Source of the DNA: Brachionus manjavacas
Lineage: Eukaryota; Rotifera; Eurotatoria; Ploima; Brachionidae
NCBI GenBank assembly: GCA_019054805.1
Contig: JAHQIY010000010.1
Coordinates: 665,501-729,500, forward strand
DNA: 64,000 nucleotides
Reading direction: 5' to 3'
Shown: one piece after another, positions 1-11,249 of the stretch
Position numbering within the stretch: position 1 is the stretch's first letter
How the letters are laid out: the number at the start of each line of letters is the position of its first letter
Position numbers and translations under genes: made by a program
Notes under the pieces: generated by a model
Database searches by the model: none
What the model saw: only the letters and a program-made list of their open reading frames with translations
Told to the model about the DNA's origin: nothing

Positions 1-510
1 ATAATTAATTCATTTAAGCAAATTGTACACTGGTTATAATTTCTAACGAATTCAGAGTTAAAATTAAGTATCATATCAAGTCGAACCCATGTAAAAAAAG
101 ACACAAAAATGTTTTTAATTTATTATAATTAATTCATGTGTAAATCGAAACATTATTAAAACTGAATTTTATTGGACATTTAAAAGAGAAGAGAGTTCAA
201 TAATCAAAGTAAAACGTTGGAAATTTAAACTAATTGACTGTATTATTTATGATTTCAAGTTGTTAATTAATTGATAAATTCTCAATTTTCTCAGTATTTT
301 TTGTTCCATTGTCTTTTATCTTTAGTCGATCAATTAAAATAATAATTTATCATTTGATCTTTTAATTTGTTTAATCCCTCTAAATTGCATTAATGTCTCC
401 GCAAAGCGTTTCATAATGATACAATAGATACAATGAAAGGTTATTTCAGTAAATGAGTATTTTGATATCCAATAGAAATGTAGAATTTAATCCAATAAGG
501 AAGATTTTCA
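1..510. other. AT-rich intergenic sequence
   Basis: No open frame, RNA gene or repeat that I can support. The segment beginning at 511 is part of the repeat structure described next. Confidence 0.6.
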
Positions 511-722
511 ATTAAACTAAAAGAGACAATTATCGTAATCCCTTAATCTGGAAATGAATTTACGACATTCTTATTGGGCTAATTGTGTGAATTAGGTGAA
601 TATCCTGAAAAAGAGGTTAGTTCCAACTATATTAAGAGACAATTATCATAATCCCTTAATCTGGAAATGAATTTACGACATTTCCAGATTAAGGGATTAT
701 GATAATTGTCTCTTTTAGTTTA
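511..722. repeat. Repeated segment with perfect 35-bp hairpin
   Basis: A segment of about 55 bp at 511-566 recurs at 634-678 almost unchanged, and its reverse complement follows at 680-722. The two inner copies form a perfect 35-bp inverted repeat (634-668 against 680-714) with an 11-nt loop. The first copy lies outside the left terminal repeat of the 567-1730 element, the other two inside it, so the flank appears to have been copied into the element in both orientations. Confidence 0.85.
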
Positions 723-1730
723 ATAAACTTTGAAAAAAAAAAAATTCTCTCAATCCTTTAACATGTAAACTTTGATATAACGAATACCAAAATTTCGAAC
801 CGACTCTTTCGTTGTACCGAGGTACGACTGTAAAGAGAACTAAATACTAAGCCTTAGGGGACACCTGCGTTTATTCGGTATTTTTCGCTCAGGAGGTCAT
901 TCACTTTGACCATAAATGTCTTACAGTCTAAAAAGGATCTAAACCACTTAGTCGATTTTTTATGTAAATTCATTTTAATCAATTTAAAATGTAAACCTTG
1001 AATACCCAACTCGATTGTGTAATTGCTACCTTATTTTATCCTCTTTTCTTAATTTCATGGAGCTTCAACTATGTAAATTATTTCAATAAAATTTAACTTT
1101 TTTACATTTTTTTGCTTTTTTTCTTTATTTTTATTCGATCTTATTTTATTAACTTTTTTTGATTTTGATTTTTTTTTATAATTTAAGCTGAAAGAGAACA
1201 AAAAACAATTTTAAAAAAATTTATCATGACTTCAAAGCCCGCAAAGCTTTGTTTAAAAATATATAAATATCATTTAAACCTAATAAGAAATTTTTTATCT
1301 ACAAAAATAAGAATATAAGAGAAAAAAAAAACACTACAAATTTAGGTATTTTTTGCCTTTATTGCTGCATTTGTTTATTTCAAAGAAAAGAATCGAGTTT
1401 ATTATTTTTACTTCTTTTAAAAAGTATTTTTATTTTTTGTTTGAATTACAAAATGTATCCAATTTTGAAAAATGAAAAATGAGCCTAACCGGGTGACCTA
1501 TTTTTTTTATTCCATATTTCGCACTCATTTTATTCAAAAACTCCAAAAATGCTCCCGAAATACACCAGTTTTTTTACTGTCACTCCTTTACCTCCTGCGG
1601 TTAATTGGGCGAGGCCTTATTGGGTGAATTAGGTTAACCCAGTTCCCCCTGATTTTGTAAATATTTAGCCCGAGAACTAACCTCTTTTTCAGGATATTCA
1701 CCTAATTCACACAATTAGCCCAATAAGAAT
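567..1730. mobile_element. Non-autonomous element with 57-bp perfect terminal inverted repeats
   Basis: The 57 bases at 567-623 (starting ATTCTTATTGGGCTAATTGT) are the exact reverse complement of 1674-1730. The interior has no long open frame and contains a degenerate partial copy of the terminal motif near 1594-1650. Length is 1164 bp. I could not define a target-site duplication, so the superfamily is not assigned. The perfect match of the ends suggests recent activity, gene conversion between the arms, or a young inversion-duplication. Confidence 0.75.
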
Positions 1731-2744
1731 TAAAAAAGGATTTTTTATTAATTTTAAAAATATAATCATTTAAAATATTCTTTATTATTATTCTTTTAAA
1801 TATATGTACAACATAAGTATTTATAAAAAAATTTACACGAATTTTTTACGAATTCAAAATAAATTTTATGTTTGATTTTTTTTAGTTAAAAAGATCTGTC
1901 TCGGAATGTTGTATAAATTTGAAGCTTGAGTAGTGTTCAATTTTTTTTCAAAAGCTTCTTTTTTTGCGTTATCAAGATCTTCCATTGAATACTTTTTTTT
2001 TTAACTCCTTTTTTTTGTTCTGATTCATTTTTATATATAGACGATTTTTGGTAATACAGAATGAATATTTTCATCAAATAAAATCAAATTATTTTTGTAA
2101 AAAAACAAAATTTTAAATTTTTCATAAAAAATTACGTCATTTTGATCATTTTTGTCCTTTCAGTCTAATTATGTTAAAAAGGATGATTTTTTGGTTTGTT
2201 AAGTGAGATTTTTGGGTTTTTAGGTGAAACCTTAATAACCTAATTAGACCCAAAAAATAACACATTGAGCTGGACACGTCCAAGGACAACTAAAAATTCT
2301 TAAAAAAATTTATATTGCTAATAAGAATATGGGAATTCAATGATCCAATTAGGTTAGAGCTGCCATCTACGATGAAAGAGGAAAAGTGGACAAAGCAAAT
2401 TACTAATTTGACCGATATTCACTGAATTGGCCGAAAAATAACTTTAACTTAAAAAAAAAGGGTGTTCAAAAAAAGTTAAAGATTTTTATTTATGAAGTAG
2501 AACAAAAGCGATATATTGCATCAATAAAAATATTCATGAATCCTCATTCTTCGATTTAACAGTTTATCTAAAGTTTTTTCCCGCTTAATTTTCGCTCTAA
2601 AATATTGAAAAGTCGTCTCATCATGTGTTGCAGTTATTTTAAAAGAGAAGAATCAGTGATCTAATATTTTAACTTCATTAATTAAAATCAAATTAATTGA
2701 AAATTTAATTTGTTTTTTTTTTGTTTTGTTTTCTTTAAATTAAG
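1731..2744. other. AT-rich intergenic sequence
   Basis: Contains homopolymer runs and no supported gene. Short phrases such as AGGTGAAACCTTAATAACCT near 2223 resemble other element ends in the window, but no full copy is visible. Confidence 0.5.
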
Positions 2745-3990
2745 TTAAGGTGCCCCAAGTCATAAACACTAGTTTTGGATTTAAAATTTTTAGCTTTTCC
2801 AAAAATTTGAAATCTAATGTAATTTTGTGCGTAGAACTCGAATCTGAAATCATTTTTTTCATATGTCATCTTATTTTTGCTGAATTGCATGAAATAAAAA
2901 TACAAATTTAGTGCATAAGTTTGAACTGATTTTTTCGAAAAATTAAACTGACTTGGAAACTTAATTTTTTTTTCTTCAGATAGAAGAGGAAATGTACTTT
3001 CTAATCTTGTGTATTTTTTTCACCCATTCAATAAAAATCCCTAACAATTTAAACGCAAAGTTTTGAAAAAATTCGATGATTTAGCATTTTTGGCGTTTTA
3101 TTTCTCCCGTAAAATTATTTCAAAATAGATAATTTTTTTTTATTTAAGAGAACTAAGTCTCCTCTATAGAAATAGATGGGGTTTGTTGATATCTTGTCTT
3201 AAAAGCATCCTATTTAGATTAAAATCAGTAAAATATAAAAAAAAATGATCAAGATTTCCACAAGTTCTTAGACTTAATTTCAGAGGCCATAAATGAATAT
3301 AAAAATATAGATTTGAATATTAAGCTATGAAATAGATTCTGGAGAGCTTTGGAAATGTATCAAAGTGGTGCAAGCTATCAAAATGTCTTAGAAAAGCTAT
3401 TTGAAGCAAAACCGAGTAGTAAAGTTATTTCTCATAAAAAAAGCAAAGATTTTAATACATTAATATATTCAGAACAATAAATTTCCTATATGAATCTATC
3501 TAAAAACTTTATATTTATTACATAGGTATCTTTAAATGCTTGTATTTTACTAAATAGACAATATTATCCAAAAAGCCCACCTATTCCTATTTCTTAATAA
3601 ATTAGCTTTAATTTAAGCCCAAAATCACCCTACTTGAAAAAAGTCTTATATACGAAATAAAATTTAAAGGCATATTTAAAAAAAAAAACATTTTTTTCTA
3701 AAAATCGCCAAAAAAAGGGAAAATAAACTAATGGATGATAAAAAACGACTAATCCGAGTAAAATTAGGGTAAATTTTCATAAAAAAAAAAAAAAGTAGAT
3801 TTATGTTTGCTTCACATTTTATGAAACAAAACGTTTTTTGAACCCCCCTGAAACTCGGGTATAAGATAAAAGAACCCAACTTTTTCACTAATAAAATCGA
3901 ATTCTGCGTCATAATTAGCCTAAAAAAAGTTTTTGGGGTGAATTTTTGATAATCCTAGCTAACTAGTGTTTATGACTTGGGGCACCTTAA
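2745..3990. mobile_element. TTAA-flanked inverted-repeat element (piggyBac-like MITE)
   Basis: The ends form a perfect 30-bp inverted repeat (2745-2774 against 3961-3990). The outermost four bases on both sides are TTAA, the target duplication typical of piggyBac-type transposons, followed inward by GGTGCCCCAAGTCATAAACA. The interior is AT-rich. A short open stretch at about 3334-3480 on the plus strand (motif ALEMYQSGASYQ) could be a piece of a helix-turn-helix, but no transposase core is visible. The element is therefore non-autonomous. Superfamily assignment rests only on TTAA and is moderate. Confidence 0.7.
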
Positions 3991-4348
3991 TAGAAGGCAT
4001 GAAAAAAATTTGTATTTTTTTGATAAATTTTGAATTTGTATTTGTGAAATGAAGACTTTATATGTTGTTATAACTATCGACGTTCTATTTTCCATTATAT
4101 ATAAATTGAGTTTTTTTTTAAATGCATCAAACTAAAGTTTTTCGGATCTAGACGGTTAGGTGAACTATGGTTCACCTGTTACTGTAAAAATTCTTGTTCT
4201 CAGGTTTTATGAACTAATAGTTCATCTAATCTAATAATTTTCCACTTAATTTGAATTTTTTCATCTGTACAGAATAAAGCTAAATGTAATATTAAAAAAA
4301 GATAGAAAAAAGAAAAAAACGACAAATAATTAATTAAGATTAAATTTT

Positions 4349-4462
4349 ATTTTCAATCGTTGTAAAGCTGGATCTCAACTCTTAGTTCACTGGTTTCTCA
4401 TGGTTTTCTTAATACATTAACTCTGGATATCTAACTAGATCCAGTTTTTCAACGATTGAAAG
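4349..4462. repeat. Short inverted-repeat element (about 114 bp)
   Basis: The arms at 4349-4375 and 4437-4462 pair imperfectly (core ATCCAGCTTTACAACGATTG versus ATCCAGTTTTTCAACGATTG). The spacer is about 60 bp. It fits a small degraded MITE or hairpin. Confidence 0.6.
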
Positions 4463-6519
4463 TGAATAGCGAAGAATAATTTTAAAAAGAATTTTCATTT
4501 TTTTTATTCAAATTTCCAAATAAAAATTAAACTCATTCTATATCAAAAAAGAATTTTATTTCAATTATGAAAATACTTGATAAACACTCAAAATTATTTT
4601 TTTTTGAACTTGAAAAAAAAATTTTACACATCGCTCTTTTTTAATGTTATTTCAACATTGGATGATTTCCTTTTGTCAAGCATTCACAGTTTTTTGAAGA
4701 TGTTGCGATCTGAGAATAACTTCATGAAGACTTAACAAAAGTTTCACATTGAGCGGGAAGACTCGGTAGATCCTGAAGGGGAATGCAAAAACACCTTGGA
4801 GCAAATCATTTAGAGTTCACGCAATTGCTTTTTGTCTACTATCTGATCTAGGTTATTGTTCAGATTTTTCTCTATAGTCTTGATCTATAGGTTCTATTAA
4901 TGTAGCCAGCAACGAAAATGTTTTTTTCTATCGGTCCCGGAAAGCCGGTAAAGATGGATATTTTAGTATTAATAAATATAAATCTTGAAATCTTGATTTG
5001 TTTTTAAACAATAATACTACAAAATAATATCTGAATCATTTTCCAAATTTGCAGTACATTTCTAAACAAAGTTAACAGGCTGCTTAAACGGTTTTAAAGC
5101 CTCTCTTAAACACTGCTTAAGCGGCTCAAAATCACTGCTTTTGCAACTTTTAAAAACGGTTAAATCTTATTTTTGATTTTTTTTAACATTTGTATAAATT
5201 ATTGTAATGGAATTCTAAAAAATTGATTTGAAACATTGAAACGCTTACGACTAATTATGAGGATAATTGATTTAAGAGATTCAAGCTTTAGTTATAGGAA
5301 AACAACTTAATTCCGAAGGTTTGATAATTAGCCACGTTCCGTTAGGAAAATACATGTAAAATATTTTCAAGAAATAATTTTCATTTTGATGATTTTAAGA
5401 GATCTGGATGACGACCTATATTCAATCAAATAGCTTATTATTATTTAGAGCAACTCGAAAATTAATCAATTAATTTTTAAAAATTAACATTGCGTTTTCA
5501 ATCAAAATTTCAATTTCAACAATTATAAGAGCGGATAAGAGATAAATTGGGGCCCAAAATCAATTAATTTTTTTTTTAATTCTGAAAAAAAAATCATGAA
5601 TAAATATTAAACATGAAAGATATTGTCAACTAGTTTTTGAAAAAAATGCAATTAAAGAAAACTTTTTGCAAATTTTTGTTTATTATGATTCGATTCATTT
5701 ATGGATTGTAAATTCATAGACAAGTCATTGATAGAGCTTGAAGTTCATCCTTTAAAAAAGTAGGTTATCTTACATTAAAAATAAATAAAAGTAAATTTTT
5801 AAATAATAAAGTAAAATAAAAATTTCTAAGCTTGTTTGCTTAAGCAACTTATAAATGGTTGGACAATTAAATTTTTTATTTATTAATATAAAGATTTAAA
5901 ATTTAAATAGCGTTCAAAGATTTGTTATTTATTTGCATATTTGTACATGCTTTAGCTATGTTTAGACAGTTTAAGCTATAGCGTGTCTTATACACCTGTT
6001 GTTTACAACGGTTTGTTACAACTGTTGTTTACAAAAGTCATTTATTTAAACTCCAAACAGTGGTAACCATAGTTTTTGTTTTCAATTTGATGAAAATTAT
6101 CAATTTTCTTTCCTCATTTGCATCTAAATTCTTAATCCATTCATTTTTAAAAAAATGGATCTAAAAAGGATGCTTTGAATACGGAATTGGTGGTGTATTA
6201 AAATATAGAAAAAAATTAATGTAGAAAAAAAATATAAAACTTTAAGTAAATATAGAAAAAGTGAAAGTCAAATTTTCGAAATACATAGAATATAAATAAT
6301 CAAGTCTCAAAGTTATTTATTATTATTTGCATTTGTTTCAAAATGAATATTGATTCACCAATACATAATAAGTTACGATCAAATAAAAACTATCAACCTT
6401 TAAGCTTAAAGAAACGTAAGGACAAGTTATACAACGAACCCGTAACAAAAAACAACTAAAAGGTTTTAATGCTAAGTTTTTCACCAAACTTTCCATACCG
6501 ACTGAGCTGACTAAAACGT
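4463..6519. other. AT-rich intergenic sequence
   Basis: No supported gene. Repeated short phrases of the type GCTTAARCGG occur near 5078-5130. The minus-strand open frame at 6338-6529 is a shadow lying opposite the beginning of the MULE remnant. Confidence 0.5.
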
Positions 6520-7102
6520 ACAAGAACAAACTGCAAAATTTATGACTGCTACTTCCATTTGTGTCAATCGATGTGGGTAGAGTTCAAAAAGTGTGGTAAG
6601 GTTAATTATTGGTACGATGAGTCATTTAGAACCAGTTTTTGTCGTCTCCAATCTCTGGCATATTTACCACTCGAAGACGTCTCAGTCGGTTTTGAGTATG
6701 TTAGGTCATGTTCACCACTAAGCTTTGCTCCGATACTTGACTATTTAAAACTTATTATATTGGTAACGACCAAAAAGAACCCCGATTCAAGTTGGACTAT
6801 TGGAACTTAAATTCACGTGTAAAAGAAGATCTACCGAGAACCAACAATAATGTTGAGTCGTGGCATTTAAGATTAAAATATGATGTCCGTCAAAACCTAA
6901 CAGTCTCTAAAGTGGTTGAATTGTTTAGACAAGAACAAAGTTATATGGAGTCATGTTTAATTGACATATTTCAAGGAAAATAAAGAAAATTAACAAATCT
7001 CAAGTTGAAAAAAACGCAAGTTTAAAACGTCTAGTTGAAACATACAACAAATCAACAATCGAGTTACACATTGATGGTTTAGCTAACCTCTTAATTGAAT
7101 AA
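6520..7102 (+). mobile_element. MULE-type transposase C-terminal remnant
   Basis: The translation carries the C-terminal signature of MULE transposases of the FLYWCH-associated kind: a CYFHLCQSMWVEF stretch, then LPLEDV, a KTYYIGNDQKEPRFKLDYWN segment and LPRTNNNVESWH. The catalytic core that lies upstream in intact copies is absent. The frame changes near 6760 (before KTYYIG) and again near 6983, after which KINKSQVEKNASLKRLVETY continues to a stop at 7100-7102. The RTNN-V-E-WH motif makes family membership fairly firm. It is a dead DNA transposon piece; no terminal repeats were located. Confidence 0.75.
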
Positions 7103-7290
7103 TTGACATTTCATTCAACAGTTTCTGTATTTAATCACTTTCTATATTTAATTAGTTTCTATATTTAAACACGTTTCGATCAATAAATTCTATTTTTTAA
7201 TTTCTACATTTTTTTTTCTATATTTTTGACATTCTACATTTTTGTCATTCTACGTTTTAAAGGTCCCCCACGGAATTATCTGAACCAAAA

Positions 7291-8290
7291 TCATGTAGAT
7301 GGACCTTCAATGTTCCGAAAAATCGATTTGAAACGATTTCTAAAATTGATTTCTAATTTATTCTTAAAAAAATCTAAGATTCTAATTTGAGACTTGTAAA
7401 AAAACTCTGAATAATTATTTACCTTATCTCTCATTTGAGACATATTCGAATGGCTCAAGTTTTTTACTAAGTCTTTTAATTTAGAAATGACATTATGTGT
7501 TAAATAAAAATTAAAAGCTAATATCTTTTCGAGAGCTTCAATCAAATCAACCAATTTAATTTTACAGATTGATTTCAGACAAGCAATATCACTGTTCCAC
7601 CTAACTTTGATCTGCTTGGAAATAGCTGCAAATAGTCTTTTTCCTCTAAAAAGCTTGCAAACACTTTCTTTTGTTCATATTTTGATAATATTTTGTTTCA
7701 CTTTGAAAGCATTTTACGAAAATTATTAATCCTTATTAGGCTTCCCTATACCACAAGTTGAACAGAAAAACAAATTAAAAAACAAAATTTTTTTTTTTTC
7801 GCAAAGGATTCAAGGCTTGATTAATTTCTGAGATAAAAATAGCCTAAAAAAATAAGTAAATCCAAAGAACCTACTTCATTTGAATAAGACAAAAATTTTT
7901 TTTGTTTCTATTTTCTTTTTACTTTATCTCGTAAGACTCAAAAATTATTAAAGTTTATCATGTAAACTCTCCCTCAGATAAACGATTTGTTAATTTAGAG
8001 TGTTGGTCAAATGTTATTATTCAACGTTAGAATTTGACTTTGAATTTTATTTTCTTGTAAAAGAGTTGATAAATTGAAGCTAAATTCAAGATTTGCTTTG
8101 ACATTATGAATTTGATTTTGTAAATTAAATTTACATTTATGCCACGAAATACACAATTTTTATAAATGATTATATATAAAAATATCTAAATTAAATTGCT
8201 TCTCAAATTTAACCATATTTGAGCCATTGTCGATCACAATCTCAATTTTAATATTAGAGCCTGTTCACTTTTGAATATTTTTACAAGCAT
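7291..8290 (-). mobile_element. hAT transposase remnant, minus strand
   Basis: Read on the minus strand, the segment around 8220-8270 gives IEIVIDNGSNMVKF, which matches the DNA-N-M block of hAT transposases. It is followed by a CAAH-like stretch near 8130 and, around 7575-7610, by KVRWNSDIACLKSI, equivalent to the TRWNST block. The best open frame is 7291-7554. The order of blocks is correct for one element, but the frames are interrupted several times. No terminal repeats or target duplication were found. Confidence 0.6.
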
Positions 8291-8539
8291 AAGTTATTGC
8301 TTGATATCGATATCGTCAAAAGGTATCGATACTAATTAATTAACTGTTCCGGATAATTTATTTAAATAACAGATTTGTAAAAATAATATTTAAACATTAA
8401 ATAATTTTTTTAATGTTTTTGTAAAAAAATTTTATTCTCAATTATATTTAATAAATTATTAGAAAAAAACTTACACTCATACTTTTTCCAGTGTTTATGC
8501 TATTTAAAAAAAGTATTAAAAAAATTTAAAATTTCTGGA

Positions 8540-9262
8540 GAAAACGCATTGATTAAACTTAAAACGCCTGTTTGTGATCATTTAAGCGCAATTCGCAATG
8601 CGCAATTCGTGATCATTTAAGATCCCATGTAGTTATTCTTGACGGTTCTGAGCGTGATACGGAGAAATCTTCTAATAATTATTTAGTATCACATTGTGAA
8701 AATACAACAAATTTAGCAAACCAGTGTCTTTTGAATTTTATTATATGTGGTTTTCTTTAATTTTCTATTTTACAAAATTTTCAGAACAATTTTCTCAAAA
8801 TTTAATCACTCTTCAATACTTAGTGATCAGCTTCTTGAACGTTCACAAATGCATCTAATTCAGGAGGTTGTAACACGATGGAATTCTACCTTATTTCAAA
8901 ATTAGACGTCTCGTTAATAATATTTTGTTGAGAACTCAACATCTTGTTATTACTGATGCAGAATCATTAATAATTGAAGATGCTATTGAGGTCCTATCTA
9001 ATTTTGAACCAGCGACAGTCAGAATATATGCCGAGAATTCAGTATCAATATCAAGTGTTATTCCAATTTTACAAGCATTGTTGAATCAATTGGAACCGGA
9101 TAACGATGCCTCTTGTTTTAGAAATTCACTTGCTACAGGTTTCAGAAAGTCCTTAACATTTTACACTAAAAATATGGATATTTTAAGAATTAATTACTTT
9201 TTGCAGCAGCTTTTTTAGATCCAAGGTTAAAAATATTTTTTTAATTTTTTGACTTAGAAAGA
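8540..9262 (+). mobile_element. hAT transposase remnant, plus strand
   Basis: At 8840-8892 the translation reads LLERSQMHLIQEVVTRWNST, the hallmark TRWNST block of hAT transposases. After a frame change an open frame at 8925-9218 gives FEPATVRIYAENSVSISSVI, the block that precedes the dimerisation region. A further frame change near 9205 gives AAAFLDPRLK, equivalent to the conserved FLDPR block. The blocks are in order, so this is one decayed gene. It lies head-on to the minus-strand hAT remnant and is a different copy. Confidence 0.8.
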
Positions 9263-9284
9263 CAAATAAAATTTTTCGGGTCTA

Positions 9285-9795
9285 GTCCATTATGTGAACA
9301 AGTGTTCACGAAATAGGTGAACAATTCATGTTCACGGTTTAAGTGTACAAATTGTTCACCTGATTATTTTTACCCTGATAGATTCAAATTGCTCACCTAT
9401 TTATAATATTGTTCGCCTAAATTTTTTAAAACAGATTGCTTCATCAAAGATTGCTTCAAAAAATTGGGTCGGGTAAATTTTCAAAATTTATGTTTATTTG
9501 TTCCCCAGAGTAAAACACTTGAAGGAGAAAAATTAATTTTAGTTATCTTTAATCTTTATAAATTTTGCTTAAAGTCAAAGATTTAAGAAGAGATTTGGGT
9601 ATTTGGGACTGGTGAAAGGCAATCAACCAGATCAGAGCAAATGCTATTTCTAGAGCTCTTTCAAATTAAAAAAAAAACAAAAAAATTATTAGCTTCAAAT
9701 GTTTATTTTAAAAATAGCTTAGAACATTAGGTATTCTACTAAGAGCTTTATTCGATTTGTTCACATAAACTAAAAATTTTTCACCTGATCTGAAG
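9285..9795. repeat. Repeat with GTTCAC/GTGAAC motif clusters
   Basis: Clusters of GTTCAC and its complement GTGAAC occur at 9290-9420 and again near 9755-9785. The interior (9478-9560) and right end resemble 26900-27060 (shared AACACTTGAAGG/AACACTTAAAAGG, TTAAGAAGAGATTT and TTGTTCACATAAACTAAAAA phrases). A related cluster is at 4155-4230. It appears to be a dispersed non-coding element with motif arrays at the ends. Confidence 0.55.
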
Positions 9796-9899
9796 ATAAA
9801 ATTTGCATTTAGTATTTTTTGTGACAAGACTATATTGATATATCCTCAGCGAATATGAAAAATTGGACTCCCTGTTTTTTGTTTCTTTTGTCCTGCATC

Positions 9900-10975
9900 C
9901 ATCTTTATTTCAAATTCCAGATTGTTCTTTGATTTAAATTTTTCTTTTTTCAATCTTTTTTGTAAGTTATTATTAAATAATTCTTTATGTAATTTTTTCA
10001 ATAAAATTGAGGATTGATTAAAAACCTGAAAGTCACGGGACCATTGAAATCTTGAGCTTTTTTATGAATCATTTTGATTTTGGCGTTTTTCCATATTCTT
10101 GGTATATGCCTTATTTTAAAAGATGCATAAAAAATTGTTTGAAAATAGACTATACAGTTTTGACTCAGATATTTATTGATACTATGAAATAATTTATCAT
10201 CTCAAGATTAGTTTTTCGCTTTTGACACTTTGATTACTTCTTTAATTTCGTTTAGAATAATGTGTTCGTTAGAGCTTTCTGATTTATAGTATTTAAAGTA
10301 ATTTCTTGTTTTGTTGAAACTCTTTTTCATTTCGTTGCGTTTAAAATTTTCAAATATCTATTTTCTGAGGGGTTTTTTTTGTTATTGTTTTCCTAAATTG
10401 CGTTTTAACTTTTGAATTGAAGTTGCTTGAGTTTTCGTTTGATTTTGCTTGTTAGAATTTTTATTCTCTTTTTAATGAAGGCATTCTGTGTTTTTAAATA
10501 ATGACGTAAAAGGTTCTTTTTATCTTTGATTGATTCAAGAATATTTTTTGTCAGATTGATTTTACTATAATTCTAGAAAAGTTTTTTCTTCCCTAGTTAA
10601 TATATTGAGGAAATGAGTTATCCGAAGCATTTTCCCTATTCTTCATTAGTTTTGAATTCCTTGTAATTTAGAATGAAATTTGGTATTAAATCTGATCCTT
10701 TTTTTTTTCCAAAAAGGTCTATTTTTCAGTGGGTTTTTTACCATCTTCTCGATAAAATTAAACCAATTTTGTTTCCAGAATTTTTTAAAGAGGTCTTTAA
10801 TTTATTTACAAGTTGATTAAATTTTAACTTGAGCATTTGACAGCGAGTTTTCTGGAAGTTTCTTCTTACTTTCCTTCGTTCTTTTATCTGATCAACAATG
10901 TTAGGGGGAAGACTTAGTAAGATAAGGAATGCTTTTATGTGAAGCAGAAATGATTTTTTCTGTAATTTTATCATT
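9900..10975 (-). mobile_element. LINE fragment, region before and start of reverse transcriptase
   Basis: Minus strand. The open frame 10738-10974 reads IKERRKVRRNFQKTR followed by LKLKFNQLVNKLKTSLKN, the basic helical linker that precedes the reverse transcriptase in Jockey/CR1-type LINEs. Around 10040-10140 the translation gives RHIPRIWKNAKIKMIHKKA, equivalent to the P-x-x-WK-x-AKI-x-x-I-x-K block of RT domain 2. It is truncated before the catalytic palm and interrupted. It is separate from the next LINE because the order of blocks would otherwise be reversed. Confidence 0.6.
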
Positions 10976-11109
10976 TAGTTGATCTATTGTGAGGGAATAT
11001 CAGTGATATTAACTAAATGAGCATTTAAAATCTCGCAGAATAATTTCCAGTTAATTTTTTTATACATAAACTTTTTAGCTGTTGATTTTTTCTAATTGAT
11101 AGCCCGTAT

Positions 11110-11165
11110 ATCAATTAATAATAATAAAAATTATAATGATTATTATTATTATTATTTATTGACAA
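11110..11165. repeat. (AAT)n microsatellite
   Basis: A run of AATAAT on one side and TTATTATT on the other. On the minus strand it lies just past the 3' end of the 11250-12480 LINE remnant and is plausibly that element's microsatellite tail. Confidence 0.6.
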
Positions 11166-11249
11166 AAAAAATTGTATAGATCTCATTGATCAAAATTAAA
11201 AAAAAAAAATATTTCCAAAATTTAATAAAATAATTATAAAAGTAATTAA

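Noticed and set aside
3676-3912. Minus-strand open frame of 78 codons
   Set aside because: Lies inside the TTAA element, rich in Phe and Lys codons expected by chance from A/T tracts, and shows no domain.
10738-10974. Possible host gene with a basic helical protein
   Set aside because: The text matches the linker before the reverse transcriptase of LINEs, and RT domain 2 follows downstream on the same strand.
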